Shown here piece after piece: positions 45,770 to 59,000 of a stretch of 64,000 bases of DNA. How positions within the stretch are numbered: the stretch's first letter is position 1; each line of letters opens with the position of its first letter. This DNA is from Polyporus tsugae (Eukaryota > Basidiomycota > Agaricomycetes > Polyporales > Polyporaceae), in assembly GCA_024305745.1 (NCBI GenBank), contig JAHRBS010000002.1:1178001-1242000 (forward strand). Direction: 5' to 3'. The translations under genes and the position numbers were made by a program. The notes beneath the pieces were generated by a model. The model was not told the DNA's origin. It made no database searches and saw nothing but the letters and a program-made list of their open reading frames with translations.

Positions 45770-47704
45770 ATGATATCCTCCTACGCAGAAGAAATGGCGC
45801 ATACGTCCAGTCAAAACCGTACGCATCGCGCTCTCGAACAGTTAGATTTGGTCGATGATGTCCACCACCCTGTCATCGACCGTACACAAGCCACCGCAAA
45901 TGTTGTCAATTTGGCTGGGGCACCTGATCCTAAACATGTCCCTCGAGGCTTTGAAACCACACTAATCGTGGAGGGTTTCTTGAGAAGCGCTGCCACTGTC
46001 GCTACCAAACGCTATAGTTACCGGGGGAGTAGACAGAATGTGACGAGGGAGGTATGTGAAACGAACCTTGTCTGCTCTGTTTCAGAAGCTAACAGAACAT
46101 GATGGATCCGGCAATTCTGGGCCTGAACCACCAACCACGCAAACGCTAGAAAGAGCAGGTCGGGTGGACCAGTGACGAGGAGGAGTATGTGCCCGAGAAA
46201 CCAGCCAGGAAGCGCCAACGCCGAAAGAAGAAGACTCAATCTTTGTCTACTCGGCTTCTCGCAGCCGCTGTAGTAACGGGAGTTGATGTCGTTGGAGGGT
46301 TGCTTTTCCCTGACCCGCCAAAGGCGCATATATCCACAGTACGGCCACTCCCGATGAGCCCTGGAGGCCGTACACTCTCCCCCGTCGACGTTGCGAAGTC
46401 TCGTCGTCGACAATTCGTCGATCCTCAAAAAGTCGATCGCGGCGCTGTTTCGCAGTTCGCACGAATCGCCGAGGACGCCTCGGTAAAGAAGGTCAAGCAG
46501 CGGAGACCTATCACTGCTTGGGAGCCGAAAGATCACGTCGTCCTCGGGTTACGGTCGGGGTCGAGCTTCGGGAAGGACGCCTTCGGACCTGTGGAACACT
46601 TTGCGACTCGGCCGTTGACTCTGGTCTCGTTGACGCATCCACATTCAGCCTACCGAGCGAGGTGAGTCCCTCTGAAGCCTCGAGCGCTTCCTGCAAGTTT
46701 CGTTCAATAATGCTTCCAGGTGCACTACTATTATCAGCCGGAGCGGTCTCGTCCCCAATAGACGGAAGAATGAAACTCAGCGCCGCGAATTAGGACTGCC
46801 ACTTGAGTCCTCCCGGCCTCGTTCGATTCTGGCAAATCCGCCAACAGCTCCCAATGGTCCCCATATGCAGCAGGGAAATTATTTCTCCGCTCCCAACTCA
46901 TCTCGGCTTGCTTCGCCTGCTCCATCCGTGCCTATAGCTAGCCTCATGCTTCTTGAAAGAGATAGCGGTGAACGTTGCGACCCACGTGCTGAAGTTGGTG
47001 ACACTCTTTCCTCCGACGCCAACGTTCTTCCTGTCTCGGTTGCCGTTCCACCCTCGCACGCCCCTCCGCTTCTCATTCCCAATCCCCATTTGGATGAAGT
47101 TTTGCCCTCGTGTGGTTCAGAAAGGCCGCCATCCCCGCACGATTCACAGATCGCCTTCAAGCCGCCACGACCTGCAGCTCCGAAGCCCCTGAAGTCTCTA
47201 GGATCGCTTCTGGACGGTTTCCGCGAAATTGCACGCAACGCGACACAGATGGCTGCCGCATCTCAAGCTCGCCGGTCGATGCGTCTGCGGCCGGATACCG
47301 CTTCCAAGGAGAACGGCGATCCCATCCGTTCGGCTTATCGCTCTGCCCGTTCACGCCCTTCGACTGCGCAACCATGGCCTGCTGCTCGTTCTGTCCCATC
47401 GCAAATCGGACGAGCACAAGTGGATGTGTCTCCAAAATCCTTCTTCGCTCAAGATTCCCCGGAGAGCGGCGGCGTCGGTGCCGATCATCCGGCTTTCCCC
47501 CGGGACAGTAATTCTTGTGGTGCCAGCGCTGGAGACAGCACGGATGCTCCCCCGCGCACGGACCGAATCGACGTGGCAGCCGTCCTGCGGTCTTACAAGG
47601 GCAAGGCTATCCTATTACCATCGAGTCCTTTGCCAGGCTGGAATGCCCTACCGTGCTCTAGTATGGGTGCTGAGAATTCTGAGGATGATAATAACTTGTA
47701 CTAG
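45770..47704 (+). CDS. Basic Ser/Pro-rich hypothetical protein
   Basis: Three exons, 45770-46051, 46156-46661 and 46720-47704, close in phase to give 590 residues. The second exon begins QVGWTSDEEEYVPEKPARKRQRRKKK, a strong nuclear-localisation-like cluster. The middle and C-terminal parts are Ser/Pro/Arg-rich with a few amphipathic stretches (LKSLGSLLDGFREIARNATQMAAASQARRSMRLRP) and an acidic end (ENSEDDNNLY). I do not recognise a family. Nuclear location is inferred. The start may be further upstream. Confidence 0.6.
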
Positions 47705-47966
47705 TCGTACATGCAATCGCGAAAATCCGCTTCTATCCATGTCGTTGGTGATGATTATGCCAGCGAGCTGGCGTCCACGAACGAAAGCCGGCGCTCAGCC
47801 CCAAGCGATGCTATGACGTACCACACGTGGGAGACCAGTGTCCCGTGCAATTAGCGCCGGATATCAACAAGCTTCTCCTCTTACCTTCATCTCCGCCGAC
47901 CTCGTTCCCATCGTCCTCCATAACAGCACCCCTAAAGCCACCGATTGCAAGCGAGCACATCGCAAT

Positions 47967-50319
47967 ATGTGGAACAACTATCCCGGAGACCAAGGGAGCT
48001 ATCGATCGGGCCCTCCTACCCCGCCTGGTGGGTGAGTACCGCTAACGTCCAATCTCTCCTTGATGAGTACTCACGCTCTCTGTCGAATGATGCAGTTTTG
48101 GCTTTCCTACTCCGTGAGTTCTATCGCACCAGCACTGTTGCCCGTTACTGAGATAAGCCCGTGGGCTTCGAAGCAACATGCCATCGCCGACCCCGGGCTA
48201 CAACCCCGGATACGCGCCATCCTATGGGGCTCCTGCCGGGTACGTGAATACTTGTTTCAAAAACTTCGTATCGAGAGGTAACGTAGTTGCTCTAGTTACC
48301 CTCCTCCCTCTGGCCTTCCGCCACCCGGCGGTCAGCACCACCACCATCAACACCAACACCAACACCAACACCACCAAGGAGGCGGTTACGGCCCTCCGTC
48401 CGGACCCCCTCCGGGGTACGGCGGAGCCCCTCCTCTAATTCCTGGTGGACGGCCCGACGGAAACCGATATGCGCCTCCACCCGGCCCTCCTCCAGGGGCG
48501 TCTCCTTCGCCGTACGGTGGCTACCAGCCTCCGCGTATGTAGCATCTTCACATTCCTTGGATGTCGTCTCACAGGTTTTCAAGCTGGACCGCCCCCTCCG
48601 CCTCCCAGCAGTCAACAAAGTTATGGCCCGACGTTCATGGGCCAGGATAATCGACAGCATCAGCTTTTCTACCAGTACTCGCAGTGTAATGGGAAGAAGA
48701 AGGCTCTCTGTGTATGCGTTTACTTGAGGTCAGGCTGTCTTGGGGAATTATTGACAATCATTTTACTTAGATTGGTATCAACTACTTCGGCCAGTCGGCA
48801 GAGCTCAAGGGGTGTATCAACGACGCCCGCAACGTCGAACGCTTTCTCAAAGGTCAGTTGTTGTCTCGCTCACTGGGGCATGTGGGATGCTAACGATTGT
48901 ATCTAGAGCTCTGGGGCTATCGAGAGGACGACATAGTCATGTTGACGGATGATTCCCAGGATCCTCGCCGGACCCCTACGAGGGACAATATTGTGAGTCT
49001 ACGCCTCGCAGACTCGTTGAATAACGACTTATCAGGCGACCTCAGATTCAAGCTATGCAGTGGCTCGTCCGCAACGCACAGCCCAATGATTCACTGTTCT
49101 TCCACTGTGAGTTATCATACCTTTTCGATGGTTTCGCGTCTGACCGAATGATAGACTCAGGACACGGTGGCCAAACAAAGGACCTCGATGGTGACGAAGC
49201 AGACGGGTTTGACGAAGTCATTTACCCCGCTGACTTCGAGAGGGCTGGTCATATCGTCGACGACGTGAGCTGTTCGGTTATCCGTGATCCAGTTGTAATA
49301 TGTGTTTCCTGACATTGCGGATGTAGATGATGCATGATATCATGGTTAAGCCCCTACCCCCCGGTTGCCGCCTCACTGCGATCTTCGATGTACGCTCTCC
49401 TTCACGCACGGTGCTGAGATTGCTCATTGACAGCCTGGTTCTCGCAGTCCTGCCACTCAGGCTCCGTACTTGGTGAGCTCGAAATCTCTGTGTCGCTGTG
49501 TCACAGCTGACGTCGCCCCTCCTTGTAGATCTCCCTTACATCTACTCGACAGAGGGTAAGATCAAGGAACCCAACCTAGCAGCCGAAGCCGGTCAAGGTG
49601 TACTCTCTGCTGTGACATCATACGCTCGCGGTGACATGGTGAGACTCGGGCGCCGTTCATGCTGCGTGCTGTTACTCACGGATTGTAGGGCGGAGTGTTC
49701 TCGTCAGTGAGCGGTCTCCTCAAAACGGCAACCGGCAACAGTCAACGTGCGGAAAAGAAAACACGCGAGACCAAGACTTCACCTGCCGATGTTGTGCGTA
49801 CCATCGGAGCACATTGCCTCATCCATCCCATCCTTAGATGGCGTAAACAGATTTCATGGAGTGGTTGCAAGGACTCTCAGACAAGCGCCGACACCTTTGA
49901 AGCTGGGCAGTCGACAGGCGCGATGAGCTATGTGCGTTGATCCATCCGCGATTTAGCTCTTTTCCACTAATCCATCGTGTACAGGCTTTCATGACGTGTC
50001 TACGTAAGTTTATGTGCGCCATTCTATCTAATCTCTCGACTCATCGCGGCACATAGGCCAGAACAAGCAGCAGAACTACCAACAATTACTTCAGAACATT
50101 CGGTACGTAACTCTATTCAGAGTTACTTCAACCACGAAGTGATGCAGATCTGACGATCACATGCTTCAGGGCTATATTGAAGCAGAAGTACAGTCAGAAG
50201 CCCCAGCTCTCGAGTTCTCATCCCATGGTCAGTTTCGCGCGTGTGATGGTGGCGTTCTTCTGTCTCGACGATGCTGACGTGCGGTTTCACAGGACGTAAA
50301 CTTGTTATTCATTTGCTGA
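47967..50319 (+). CDS. MCA1: Type I metacaspase
   Basis: Arg/Lys-specific, calcium-dependent cysteine peptidase (clan CD) linked to stress responses and proteostasis. The start at 47967 gives [21 protein letters not shown]. An 18-nt microexon (48096-48113) supplies FGFPTP, and exon 3 starts at 48174 ([18 protein letters not shown]). The prodomain continues with a His/Gln tract at 48335-48375 and PPGYGG-type repeats. The catalytic domain starts [26 protein letters not shown], then [14 protein letters not shown]. Catalytic His lies in FFHYSGHGGQ (split by an intron near 49106) and Cys in [20 protein letters not shown] p10-like part ends [17 protein letters not shown]. About 13 exons. All active-site parts are intact. 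Confidence 0.93.
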
Positions 50320-51619
50320 TATGTTGGCTGGTCGTCGACGATCAGGGGACTTTCATGACACTGTTGTACGTTCCGTCTTGTCTCGTTTTGTAAACTTCCA
50401 GCTGTACGTTATCTCTATGGATGTTGTCGTTGAATCCTCGTGTTTTTGGAGACGCGGGGAAGGCGTGCTTCCGGTGGCAGAACGAGACGTCAGTCTGATG
50501 TCAACGGTCGTGCCTTGATTGTACTGGGTGCGTCGGAGGCAATTCTAAATGTCCCTCACTCAGCGTGAAGGGTAGATAACACAAGACAAGAAATGAATCA
50601 ACCACTCCTTATGCCTAGCTTTAGCCCGCGAGGTCCACGGGTGGTGGCATGGTGTGGATGGCTAACGTGAGTCAGTCAAGTTATCATTCTGCGCTACGGC
50701 AGTTCGGCTTTCCACGCCGAGGTGGGCGAGACATCTTTTCTCTGTCAGATCGCTACCTGAAAGAGACTTCGACGATGTATCGAAGACTCGGAGCTTCGAG
50801 TTGATCGTCGTGCGTCGGCTGTGAAATTTTCGGCCTCACGTTACCAGCCCTCGGAGCCTTTTGCAAAACTGGTGTGGAAGAAACACAATACGATCTGCAA
50901 GTTCCTCGACATGTCGCCTCGGCCCTACAGCGGAGAAACATGTGCGTACGAGCGGTCCGGACGGGGCCGGAGCGCGCGGATCGCAGTTGTGGGGAAAGTT
51001 TTTGGGATCATGGTGGCGTTTCTTCTCATCTTCTCTTACGTCGTACTAGTACTTATCTCTGGAGTCTGGGGCGTAAGAGGATTGAGCTCAAGGGGTTACT
51101 TTCCAAACAGTCTATGCTCATCTCGTTCCACTAGGCTCGCAAAAGTACTCCCAGCCATTGTCTGTTGGAACCTTGGATCAGATGGCACAAGGATGCGCCG
51201 ACTCTCGGATCGAGACGCGCTGAAGGCAACGGCGTAAGTCTTGCGGATGATGTTTTACGCCTTTGCACCGGGAGCGAGCCCACTAATCGCCGTCGAAGAT
51301 CTTTAGCACCTGGCTGATTGGGCTTCAATCGAGCGAGGTTCGCTCACTTCTCCTGGGCAAACCGTACGCCCCATGACCATCGTATGCGTTCACATCCCTG
51401 GCCGAGACACCACCCAGGCGTGCGCTTGGCTCTACGGTCCATGGAATAAATACAAGGAGCCGACCACAGACAGAAACCCTGTCCTTGTCCTCCGATCCTC
51501 GACTCGCCTCCTCAACCACTGCCCTCTCCCGGCTGAGCTCGCTGCGCCAATCTGCGACTCGGTGCATTCAGCCAGGAAAGCTCGACCTCTCTTCAAGCGC
51601 TGACATCCACGTTATCCTA
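50320..51619. other. 1.3-kb region, one possible small membrane-protein frame
   Basis: A 138-codon frame at 50821-51237 contains one hydrophobic segment (VFGIMVAFLLIFSYVVLVLI) after a Lys/Arg-rich lead. Without homology or splice support it is not called as a gene. The rest is presumably 3' UTR and transporter promoter. Confidence 0.35.
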
Positions 51620-54145
51620 ATGGCTGGAGGTGCCACTGTTGCCGCGGCGTCGAACCGCCGCAAGAACCTGGCGGGCCCGTCTGGTTGGGTATGTCCTCTA
51701 TTTTCCTTCGTACCCCACTTTCCACGAATGCCTCCATGTGCTAAGGTCCCATTTCGTCCTAGGCCGGGCTTCTTGCGAACGCCAGGGTCTTTGCCATCGC
51801 AGTCTTCGCCTCGCTAGGTGGTATGTGAGTGTCCAATGCCTCTTGTGAAGCGACGACTTCGCATGCTCACACCATTGTCTTCCAGGCTGTATGGTGAGCA
51901 AGATCCGTGTTACGACGGGACCTTCATTTGGGTTTGCTGACCGAGCCCCCGTCGGATGCAATGGCTCGCAGGGTACAACCAGGTGCGTGCGATAGGCGAT
52001 CCCACGGCCGCAGCGCAGTCCGCTCATACTTCGGGACGCTGACGACATTCTAACTTACAGGGCGTGTTCTCCGGCGTGCTCGGCATGTACTCGTTCGACC
52101 AGCGGATGGCGTCCGTCGTGAACGATACCGGCAAGAAGGGCTGGTTCGTCGCCATCCTCGAGCTCGGTGCATGGTTCGGCGTGCTCTGCTCTGGGTACCT
52201 CGCGGATAAGCTCTCTCGCAAGTATACGATCGTCCTTGGTATGTCTGTTTTTCATTATGCTCCCGCCTTATGGAGGGGGTGAAGGTCGGATCGCTTACTT
52301 TGACTTTGTTTGGGACCTTTGATCGCACTCCATGATTGCAACGGGGTAGCCACTATTATCTTCTGTATTGGTGTCATTGTGCAGACCACTGCGTTCCATC
52401 CGGACTCTATTTTTGCAGGTGAGCGTGGACGCTTGTCGAGCTTCAAACCGGGGTGTCTGACATACATCCACAGGGCGTTTCATAACCGGTTTGGGCGTTG
52501 GTTCGCTCAGTATGGCGGTTCCACTGTACAAGTGTGTCTGATTTTCTGAAGTTCCAAGTTCCGTCCCGGTGGCATTGGAGGCTGACGTGAGTTCGTTAGC
52601 GCAGAACTCGCCCCTCCAGAGGTGCGCGGAAGTCTAGTCGCTCTGCAGCAGCTCGCGATCGCGTTCGGTATCATGGTCTCCTTCTGGATCGACTTCGGCA
52701 CGAACTACATTGGCGGCACTGGTGTGACCCAGAGCGAGGCGTCATGGCGGATTGCCCTTGCCCTTCAGCTTGTACCCGCTATCATCCTCTGCGTTGGTAT
52801 CTTGTTCATGCCGTTCTCGCCAAGGTATATTTTCCTATGAATTGTTATGGAAGTGGCATGTTGTTGACCGTCGGGACCTTATCATGTTTCTAGATGGCTT
52901 GTGAACAACGGCCGTGATGACGAGGCACTACATGTGCTCAGCCGGGCCCGCCGCCAGGCTCCCGACTCTGACCTCGTCCAAATCGAATTCTTGGAGATCA
53001 AGGCTCAATATCTCTTCGAGCAGGAGACGGCCGCGCTCAAGTATCCCGATCTCCAAGACGGCTCGTGGTTGTCCGGCTTTAAGCTCGGCTTCTACGACTA
53101 TCTCAGCCTTCTTCGCTACAGGCGTACGTACACAGCACAGCCTTTGCACAAGGCGCGAAAGCACTAATCGCTTCTATTCTGTGATGCAGCGCTCTTCTAC
53201 CGCGTAGCCGTTGGAACGTTGACGATGTTCTTCCAGCAGTGGACGGGTGTGAACGCGATCCTCTACTATGCACCTACCATCTTCCAGGAACTCGGTCTCA
53301 CAGGCAGCACCAACTCTCTTCTCGCTACTGGGGTTGTCGGTATTGCGTACGTTTTATGCGCTTTTCTGCGCGTGTATATTGTCCTAACTGAATCCCCCCA
53401 GGATGTTCCTCGCCACCATCCCCGCTGTCATCTGGGTTGACCAGGCTGGTCGCAAGCCTGTCCTCATATCCGGGGCGTTCATCATGGCTGGATCTCATAT
53501 CATTGTCGCCATCCTCATTGGCCTGTTCCACGACTCCTGGGACACCCACCGCGCCGCTGGTTGGACCGCATGCGCGTTCGTCTGGATCTTTGCCATGGCG
53601 TTCGGCTACTCGTGGGGCCCGTGCGGCTGGATTGTTGCCGCTGAGATATGGCCGTTGTCTGTCCGAGGCAAGGGCGTGTCCATTGCCGCGTCGTCCAATT
53701 GGATGAACAACTTCATCGGTAAGCCCCTTACATGGTTTTCTTTTCCTCGGGTAAGGTGGAACAATGACTAATGGGAATTGCGCGTAGTTGGACAGGTTAC
53801 CCCAACTATGATCAGCAAAATCGGCTTCGGGACATTCGTCTTCTTCGGAGTGAGCAATCCCGTCGCGCATGACCTTACGCTACGCGCCGAATGCTGACCA
53901 TTACGGCACACGCACAGGCGTTCTCGTTCCTGGGTGGTCTCTTCATCATGTTCTTTGTGCCCGAGACCAAGGGCCTGACGCTCGAGGAGATGGACGAGAT
54001 CTTCGGGTCTGCTGGCCTCGCGGCGGGCGAGCAGGCGCGGCTGGAGGAGATCGAGCGGCGCATCGGGCTCGACGCGTACAGCCATGCAGACCCGAACCGC
54101 GCGTCGTCGGAGAAGAGGGACTCGGATCTCATCGAGAAGGCGTGA
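51620..54145 (+). CDS. MFS sugar transporter
   Basis: Start 51620: [23 protein letters not shown], then TM1 [20 protein letters not shown] and [16 protein letters not shown]. Signature motifs are [13 protein letters not shown] (the D-R/K-x-S-R-K loop after TM2), FITG...VP after TM4, [19 protein letters not shown] (PExRG), the central loop [40 protein letters not shown] (QQxxGxN), [32 protein letters not shown] and the C-terminal [16 protein letters not shown]. These define the sugar porter family (proton-coupled hexose or related). Twelve TM segments fit over about 11 exons. The C-terminal tail is acidic. Substrate is not predictable. Confidence 0.93.
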
Positions 54146-54319
54146 AGCTTCGAGGAAAACCAACCGTCCCCCTCGATGAACCTTTATCACGACATCGAAG
54201 CTGTGAGGTGTCGCGGATTGTGGGCGACACTGGCCTCGAGATAATCTCAATAACGTTCGACACTAGTACTGCTAGTTGTATCAATATTCGTGTATTTGTA
54301 GCTGGTTTATCTGACGCCT

Positions 54320-55342
54320 CTAATGTCCAAGACTCGCGCGGAACCCGACTGGACTAGAAACTTGAAGCGCACCGCGGGACCTTTGGAATATATGGAGTTC
54401 GGGAGCTCGCCGCTGATGATGACTGCTCGCCGTAGACATGGGTGAATATTGCAAAGATTGCGGTGGCGCGTGGATTGTGACCATGTACGGATGCAAACAC
54501 CAAGCGACATCGTGGCAATGATACAGAACTGACGGCACAGTACAAAGGGATGATAGCAACGGCGATAGATACATATGACAGCGATTGAATAACGGGACGG
54601 TATGACGCCTAATACTGTCTGTAATCGTCAGAAGGTGGTCACTCGGCGATGAAAGCAAACGACGTACGGCCAAATTGCGATCGAGATACCACATCATCTC
54701 GTATTCCTCCCCATAGTCCATGTCATCGAGCAAGTCGCAGGCTTGACCCCACATCGCCCTCGTGATATGCTCGACCTCGTGGTTGGACCAGAATGTGAGG
54801 ACGTTGTCGGGCTCTCCCGCCTCTCCCCAGACGAGATTCAGGTCCAATTTGATCCCCGACTCTTTCTGGAACCACACTTCCAGATTCGCCCATGTCTGGA
54901 ACGGGTCCAAGTCCCCGGGCTTGGAGCGAAGAACCTCTTGAGTATAGTAGCTTGCAAGGCCCATGCGTTCCGCGTAGGCATAAACCAGCTTGGGGACGAA
55001 GGGCACTCCATACCAGCACAGAGGGAGCCGAGTGGGGACGTCCACGTCTACCCAGCGGGGATCAAGCCAATGCGGAAGAGTGCATATGGGAAGTGTTTTT
55101 CGAATGAGATCTCCCTTCATCACGGTGTTACTTTTCAATACCACACGATGATCAAAAGGCTTGCGACAACTTACCCCCCGTACGAACTCCTTCATTGGCT
55201 GCTTGGGACGGCGAGACTCCTTGTCTGGGGTGGGCCGAAACGCAGAAGAATGGTCGGAATCAGAGGTGGAAGAAGTCTGTTCCCCTGGGGTTGGGGCTGG
55301 GAAGTGAACAGATTCTGGCTCAGACAGAGTGGCAGCGGGCAT
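54320..55342 (-). CDS. Hypothetical protein
   Basis: Start 55342: MPAATLSEPESVHFPAPTPGEQTSS. A disordered 50-residue lead is followed by an ordered segment (PMKEFVRGVSCRKPFDHRVVLKSNTVMKGDLIRKTLPICTLPHWLDPRW ... LCWYGVPFVPKLVYAYAERMG ... WANLEVWFQKESGIKLDLNLVWGEAGEPDNVLTFWSNHEVEHITRAMWGQACDLLDDMDYGEEYEMMWYLDRN). The true C-terminus may be soon after LAVRRLLSSPS, because the remainder loses coding character and several splice sites occur near 54640. I do not recognise the family. Confidence 0.55.
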   Translation of the reverse strand: MPAATLSEPESVHFPAPTPGEQTSSTSDSDHSSAFRPTPDKESRRPKQPMKEFVRGVSCRKPFDHRVVLKSNTVMKGDLIRKTLPICTLPHWLDPRWVDVDVPTRLPLCWYGVPFVPKLVYAYAERMGLASYYTQEVLRSKPGDLDPFQTWANLEVWFQKESGIKLDLNLVWGEAGEPDNVLTFWSNHEVEHITRAMWGQACDLLDDMDYGEEYEMMWYLDRNLAVRRLLSSPSDHLLTITDSIRRHTVPLFNRCHMYLSPLLSSLCTVPSVLYHCHDVAWCLHPYMVTIHAPPQSLQYSPMSTASSHHQRRAPELHIFQRSRGALQVSSPVGFRASLGH

Positions 55343-56010
55343 TGTTGTTGTGGTCGTGTGGTGGTCGAAGTCAAGCTATGGCCAACCAACCTAAGTTACG
55401 GGAACTGAGGACTGAGCGCGTTCGCACTATCACGTGACTTACAGTCCTCAAATGGCAGGACGCAAAACGAACAACCTTTCGATCGCCTCCAAGCCCTCGG
55501 AGACCGTCCGCTTCACGTGGGATACGAACATGCTTCAACGAGAACAATGAGCGATCACTCTCCCAAACAATAACCTTAGATAACTACGGTGAGGAATCAG
55601 GCACCATTTTCTGCGTCCTTCCATACAGAGAACTAATAAACCCAAAAGACGGCTTGGATGCGCCGCCACGCGCCAACCTGGCTGGCAGTCGGCCTTGAGG
55701 ACATTGCCTGGGATGCACGGGGCTGAAACTCATACAGGGCTCTGGCCAGTCATCCAAACAACGTGATAGCTGCTCGATAATCCGATATAAGTATGGGTGC
55801 TTTCGCGTTTCCATATCTTGTACCTTCAGTGCATGGTCACCCGCTGGTCAGTCCCGAACTCAGCATCGTCACTGAGCCACGTCGTTCTTGTAGTTGATGC
55901 CTTCATCCCTTCGCTTTCGATAACGGTAAGCACTGCATATCTATTGCATTCGATGCGAGTTCATCAGTGTACGATGATAACAGATCTAGGTTTTGCATTT
56001 CGCGCCGAGC
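55343..56010. other. Divergent intergenic region
   Basis: About 670 bp between two divergent genes, with no supported coding frame. Confidence 0.4.
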
Positions 56011-59000
56011 ATGTCTAGTACCTCGCCAACTCTGAGCCATAAGTGGGAGGAGCTTCTGGTCAGTCTCCCCCAACCACCAAAATGATGATTCGCAGCTAAA
56101 TGTTCACTCCGTTCTAGACCGAAAAGGATGTCATAGTCCTCACGAAAGCCACCTTCTTCCGGACAGTCACTCTCCTCTTCCAGTTCGCACAGGCCCCAGG
56201 ACGACAGTCTTGGGAGTTCTTTTCTTATCGGGGATGGGAGTACATCTTCGGGACATGGTGCGCGACGATTGATATCGCGGCTTCTGCGCTCAGTTGCGGA
56301 GCGCAACACCCCTTCATTGATCTCGACGGGGACACCCTCCACTATGCTCTCCCCGACTATGTCTTGTTGTCTCTGGGTTCGGATGCGGAGGGCAAACAGG
56401 AAGCTTGGCTCGTCCTAGTCGTAGAAATCAAAGCCTTGCCAAGAGCCGACCCCGACACGGAAGGGGGGCGGAAGGATGCGCTAGGCACATTCATCAAGAC
56501 TTGGAAGCAAAGGACAAGTCAGGCGAGGCTGGCTTTGCAAAATCATCCAACCCAGCAGGAAGTTCAAATCGTGATGATTTCTGGCCCGTGGTTTGCCCCT
56601 TACACCTACCAACGGTCACAGCTGATACCCGAACCGGCGCCTCGTGGGGCTCAATCGCTACCACCTCCACGGAAGAAGTGGCGGAGATTGAGAGGTACGT
56701 TTGTAACGGCTACCGAGTGATCTACCTGCTGACCGCAATTTACTTGCCCAATCCCAGGAGCCTTCCATGTCGACGATAGCCCCGAGCGAAAGGGTGAACT
56801 TACCGTTAAGCCCACTAATGCTCAGAACGACGCAGAGCAGACGGTTCCCATAGAGAATCGTGACCAGGAGGGGTACGCCCTTCGACAGGGTAGGGGTAAG
56901 CGGAAGAGAGACGCTGAACTTAACGCTGACCCACATATAACCACCCCGATTGTCAACCACGTTTTTCAACTTGGGCCAAACGGCGAGAGGAATGCCATGA
57001 ACCCTTGGTTTCTTCGCTTACTCGGGAAGATGAAAAAGAACCTGGAACGTTTTCGGGGCACGCTTAGGACTCAGAATTCCTGGTTCGACTGGCCCATGGA
57101 GACCGTACCGGACGGTGACGGTCATGCGGAGGGCTTCATCCTCCCAGCAGCTGGGGTAAGCCAGTATCTTTGTCCATGCACACGATTTGTCTTCTAACCG
57201 TCATCTTACAGCGTCTGGTCCCCGGGCTTGAAGTTGATGATGTCCTTGAGGTTGAGGACGTGAACAACATCGTGCGCCTGGATGAAGACTCGACTTTGGT
57301 CAGTGTGCCTTCGACTCCAGGTAATCAGCGCGACACTCTGAGCATGGTAAGTTCCATGACCTGTTGCTCGCCTGTTTCCAACGCGGAAGATCTGAAATCA
57401 ATACCGCATAGATGCAACTAAACGCATTACTATCACCTAAGATACATCGGGCACCCAGAGTCTCCGGTGGTGGCAGCAACATTACCCCAGGTGACTCTTC
57501 CATCCCTCACGGACGGACCGAAGGAGCACTGCCGGCTCAGCACCCGGAGACGCAGCCCGGCGACTTGGACTCAGAGGCGGACGATGCTACGACTCCGAAG
57601 GCCCATCGTGGTCCGAGTCCATCTCAGGGCTTATCTTCGCGGAGCAATGCGCGAGAGTTGAGTCCCAGCGCCGCTCGCCTCAAACGCCGACAACACGGTC
57701 CTCTGAATCCTCCCCAGTTCTATCCCGCTCCATGCGACTCGTCACCACCGCATTTCACCCCTCACATCTTGTGGCCTCGCGCGGATGACGAACGTAACTC
57801 AGAGTCCTTAGCCGGTTACGACGCTGGCACGCCAGACTCAGCGGCGATTCCGAGGCCCGCGTCCGCGCCGCCAACGCCTTCCTCACCGCCCTCTGGCACA
57901 TCCGAGTCGTACCGCTTGACCGCTGCAGACTCAGTGGTCTCTCGCGGCGATCCGCTTCGGCCCCGCGATCGCTCCCGCCAAGACCGCGCTAGTCGCCCCC
58001 TTCGGGGTATCCCACCGTCTCGCAGCCACCGGCCTCACGGAGCCCTCTATAGAGGACCGCCGATGCGCCGGCTGACCCACGAGATGAGCAACCTTCAGTT
58101 GGACAACACTCCCCGCGATTGGGCCACTGTAGAAGAGTGGCAGCGTGAACCTGCCACTAAGGACGAGCTACTCATGCTCGCCCTGAAAGCAGGCCCTGGG
58201 GCCGGTGGCAAAACAGATCTCATGCACGCTTACCGCAAGGCAGGCATGAATGAGCAACAGGCGACGCTCGCATCCTGGCAACAGCTGGGCTCCGTCCATG
58301 CAGTCAACCAGTCGGGCACGGGTCCGCGGTCGCCTGGCGGCCCCTCCACAGCTACGAGCAGCGGTAGAACCACTGCAACGTTTGCTGTTCCACCACTCTC
58401 CATACAGCGTCCCAGTGCTATGGTCACAAGCAGTAAGGGCGAAGGCCGTAGTCACCAGCTCCGCGCCGGCGTCGCGACGGGACCATCGACGACATACCCG
58501 GGGCTAGGGGCTAGGCCTAGTGGGAGCCGTCCTCCGTCCGTGGACGGAACTTCTGTGGAAAGAACGACCGGCCTCGACGAAGGCGATTCCGAGTCGTCGA
58601 ACGACTTGCTTGCAGACGTGCCCTACTCTGCAGCGATTCCAAGACCAGCCTCCGCGCCGCCAGTGCCGTCGTCACCACCCTCTCCATCTCAGGACTTCAA
58701 GGCGGCGGACTCTGGCGATCATCGTACCGAGGGCCGTCCACGTGAAGACCACGGCAATTCGAGCGGCAGGATTCAGTGCTCTGAGTCTCGCAGCGAGGCT
58801 CCGAGAGGCACCCGCGACCAGCCGCCCGGCACCTTCGAACCGACGGGCGGCGCGCGAACAAGCTGGCTGACTGCGGGGATCGGAAACCTTCGCGTCGACG
58901 AAGCCTTCGGCAACGCGGGCGATCCAAAGTGGGACAATCTCTCGTTGCCAACCCTGTATTTTCTCGGCGAGATGGCGCGGAAGGACAAGAAGGACGTCAG

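Noticed and set aside
48335..48380. Short CACCAA tandem repeat considered as a microsatellite locus or CRISPR-like array
   Set aside because: It codes in frame for the His/Gln tract of the metacaspase prodomain, and no spacer-repeat array exists in this eukaryotic sequence.
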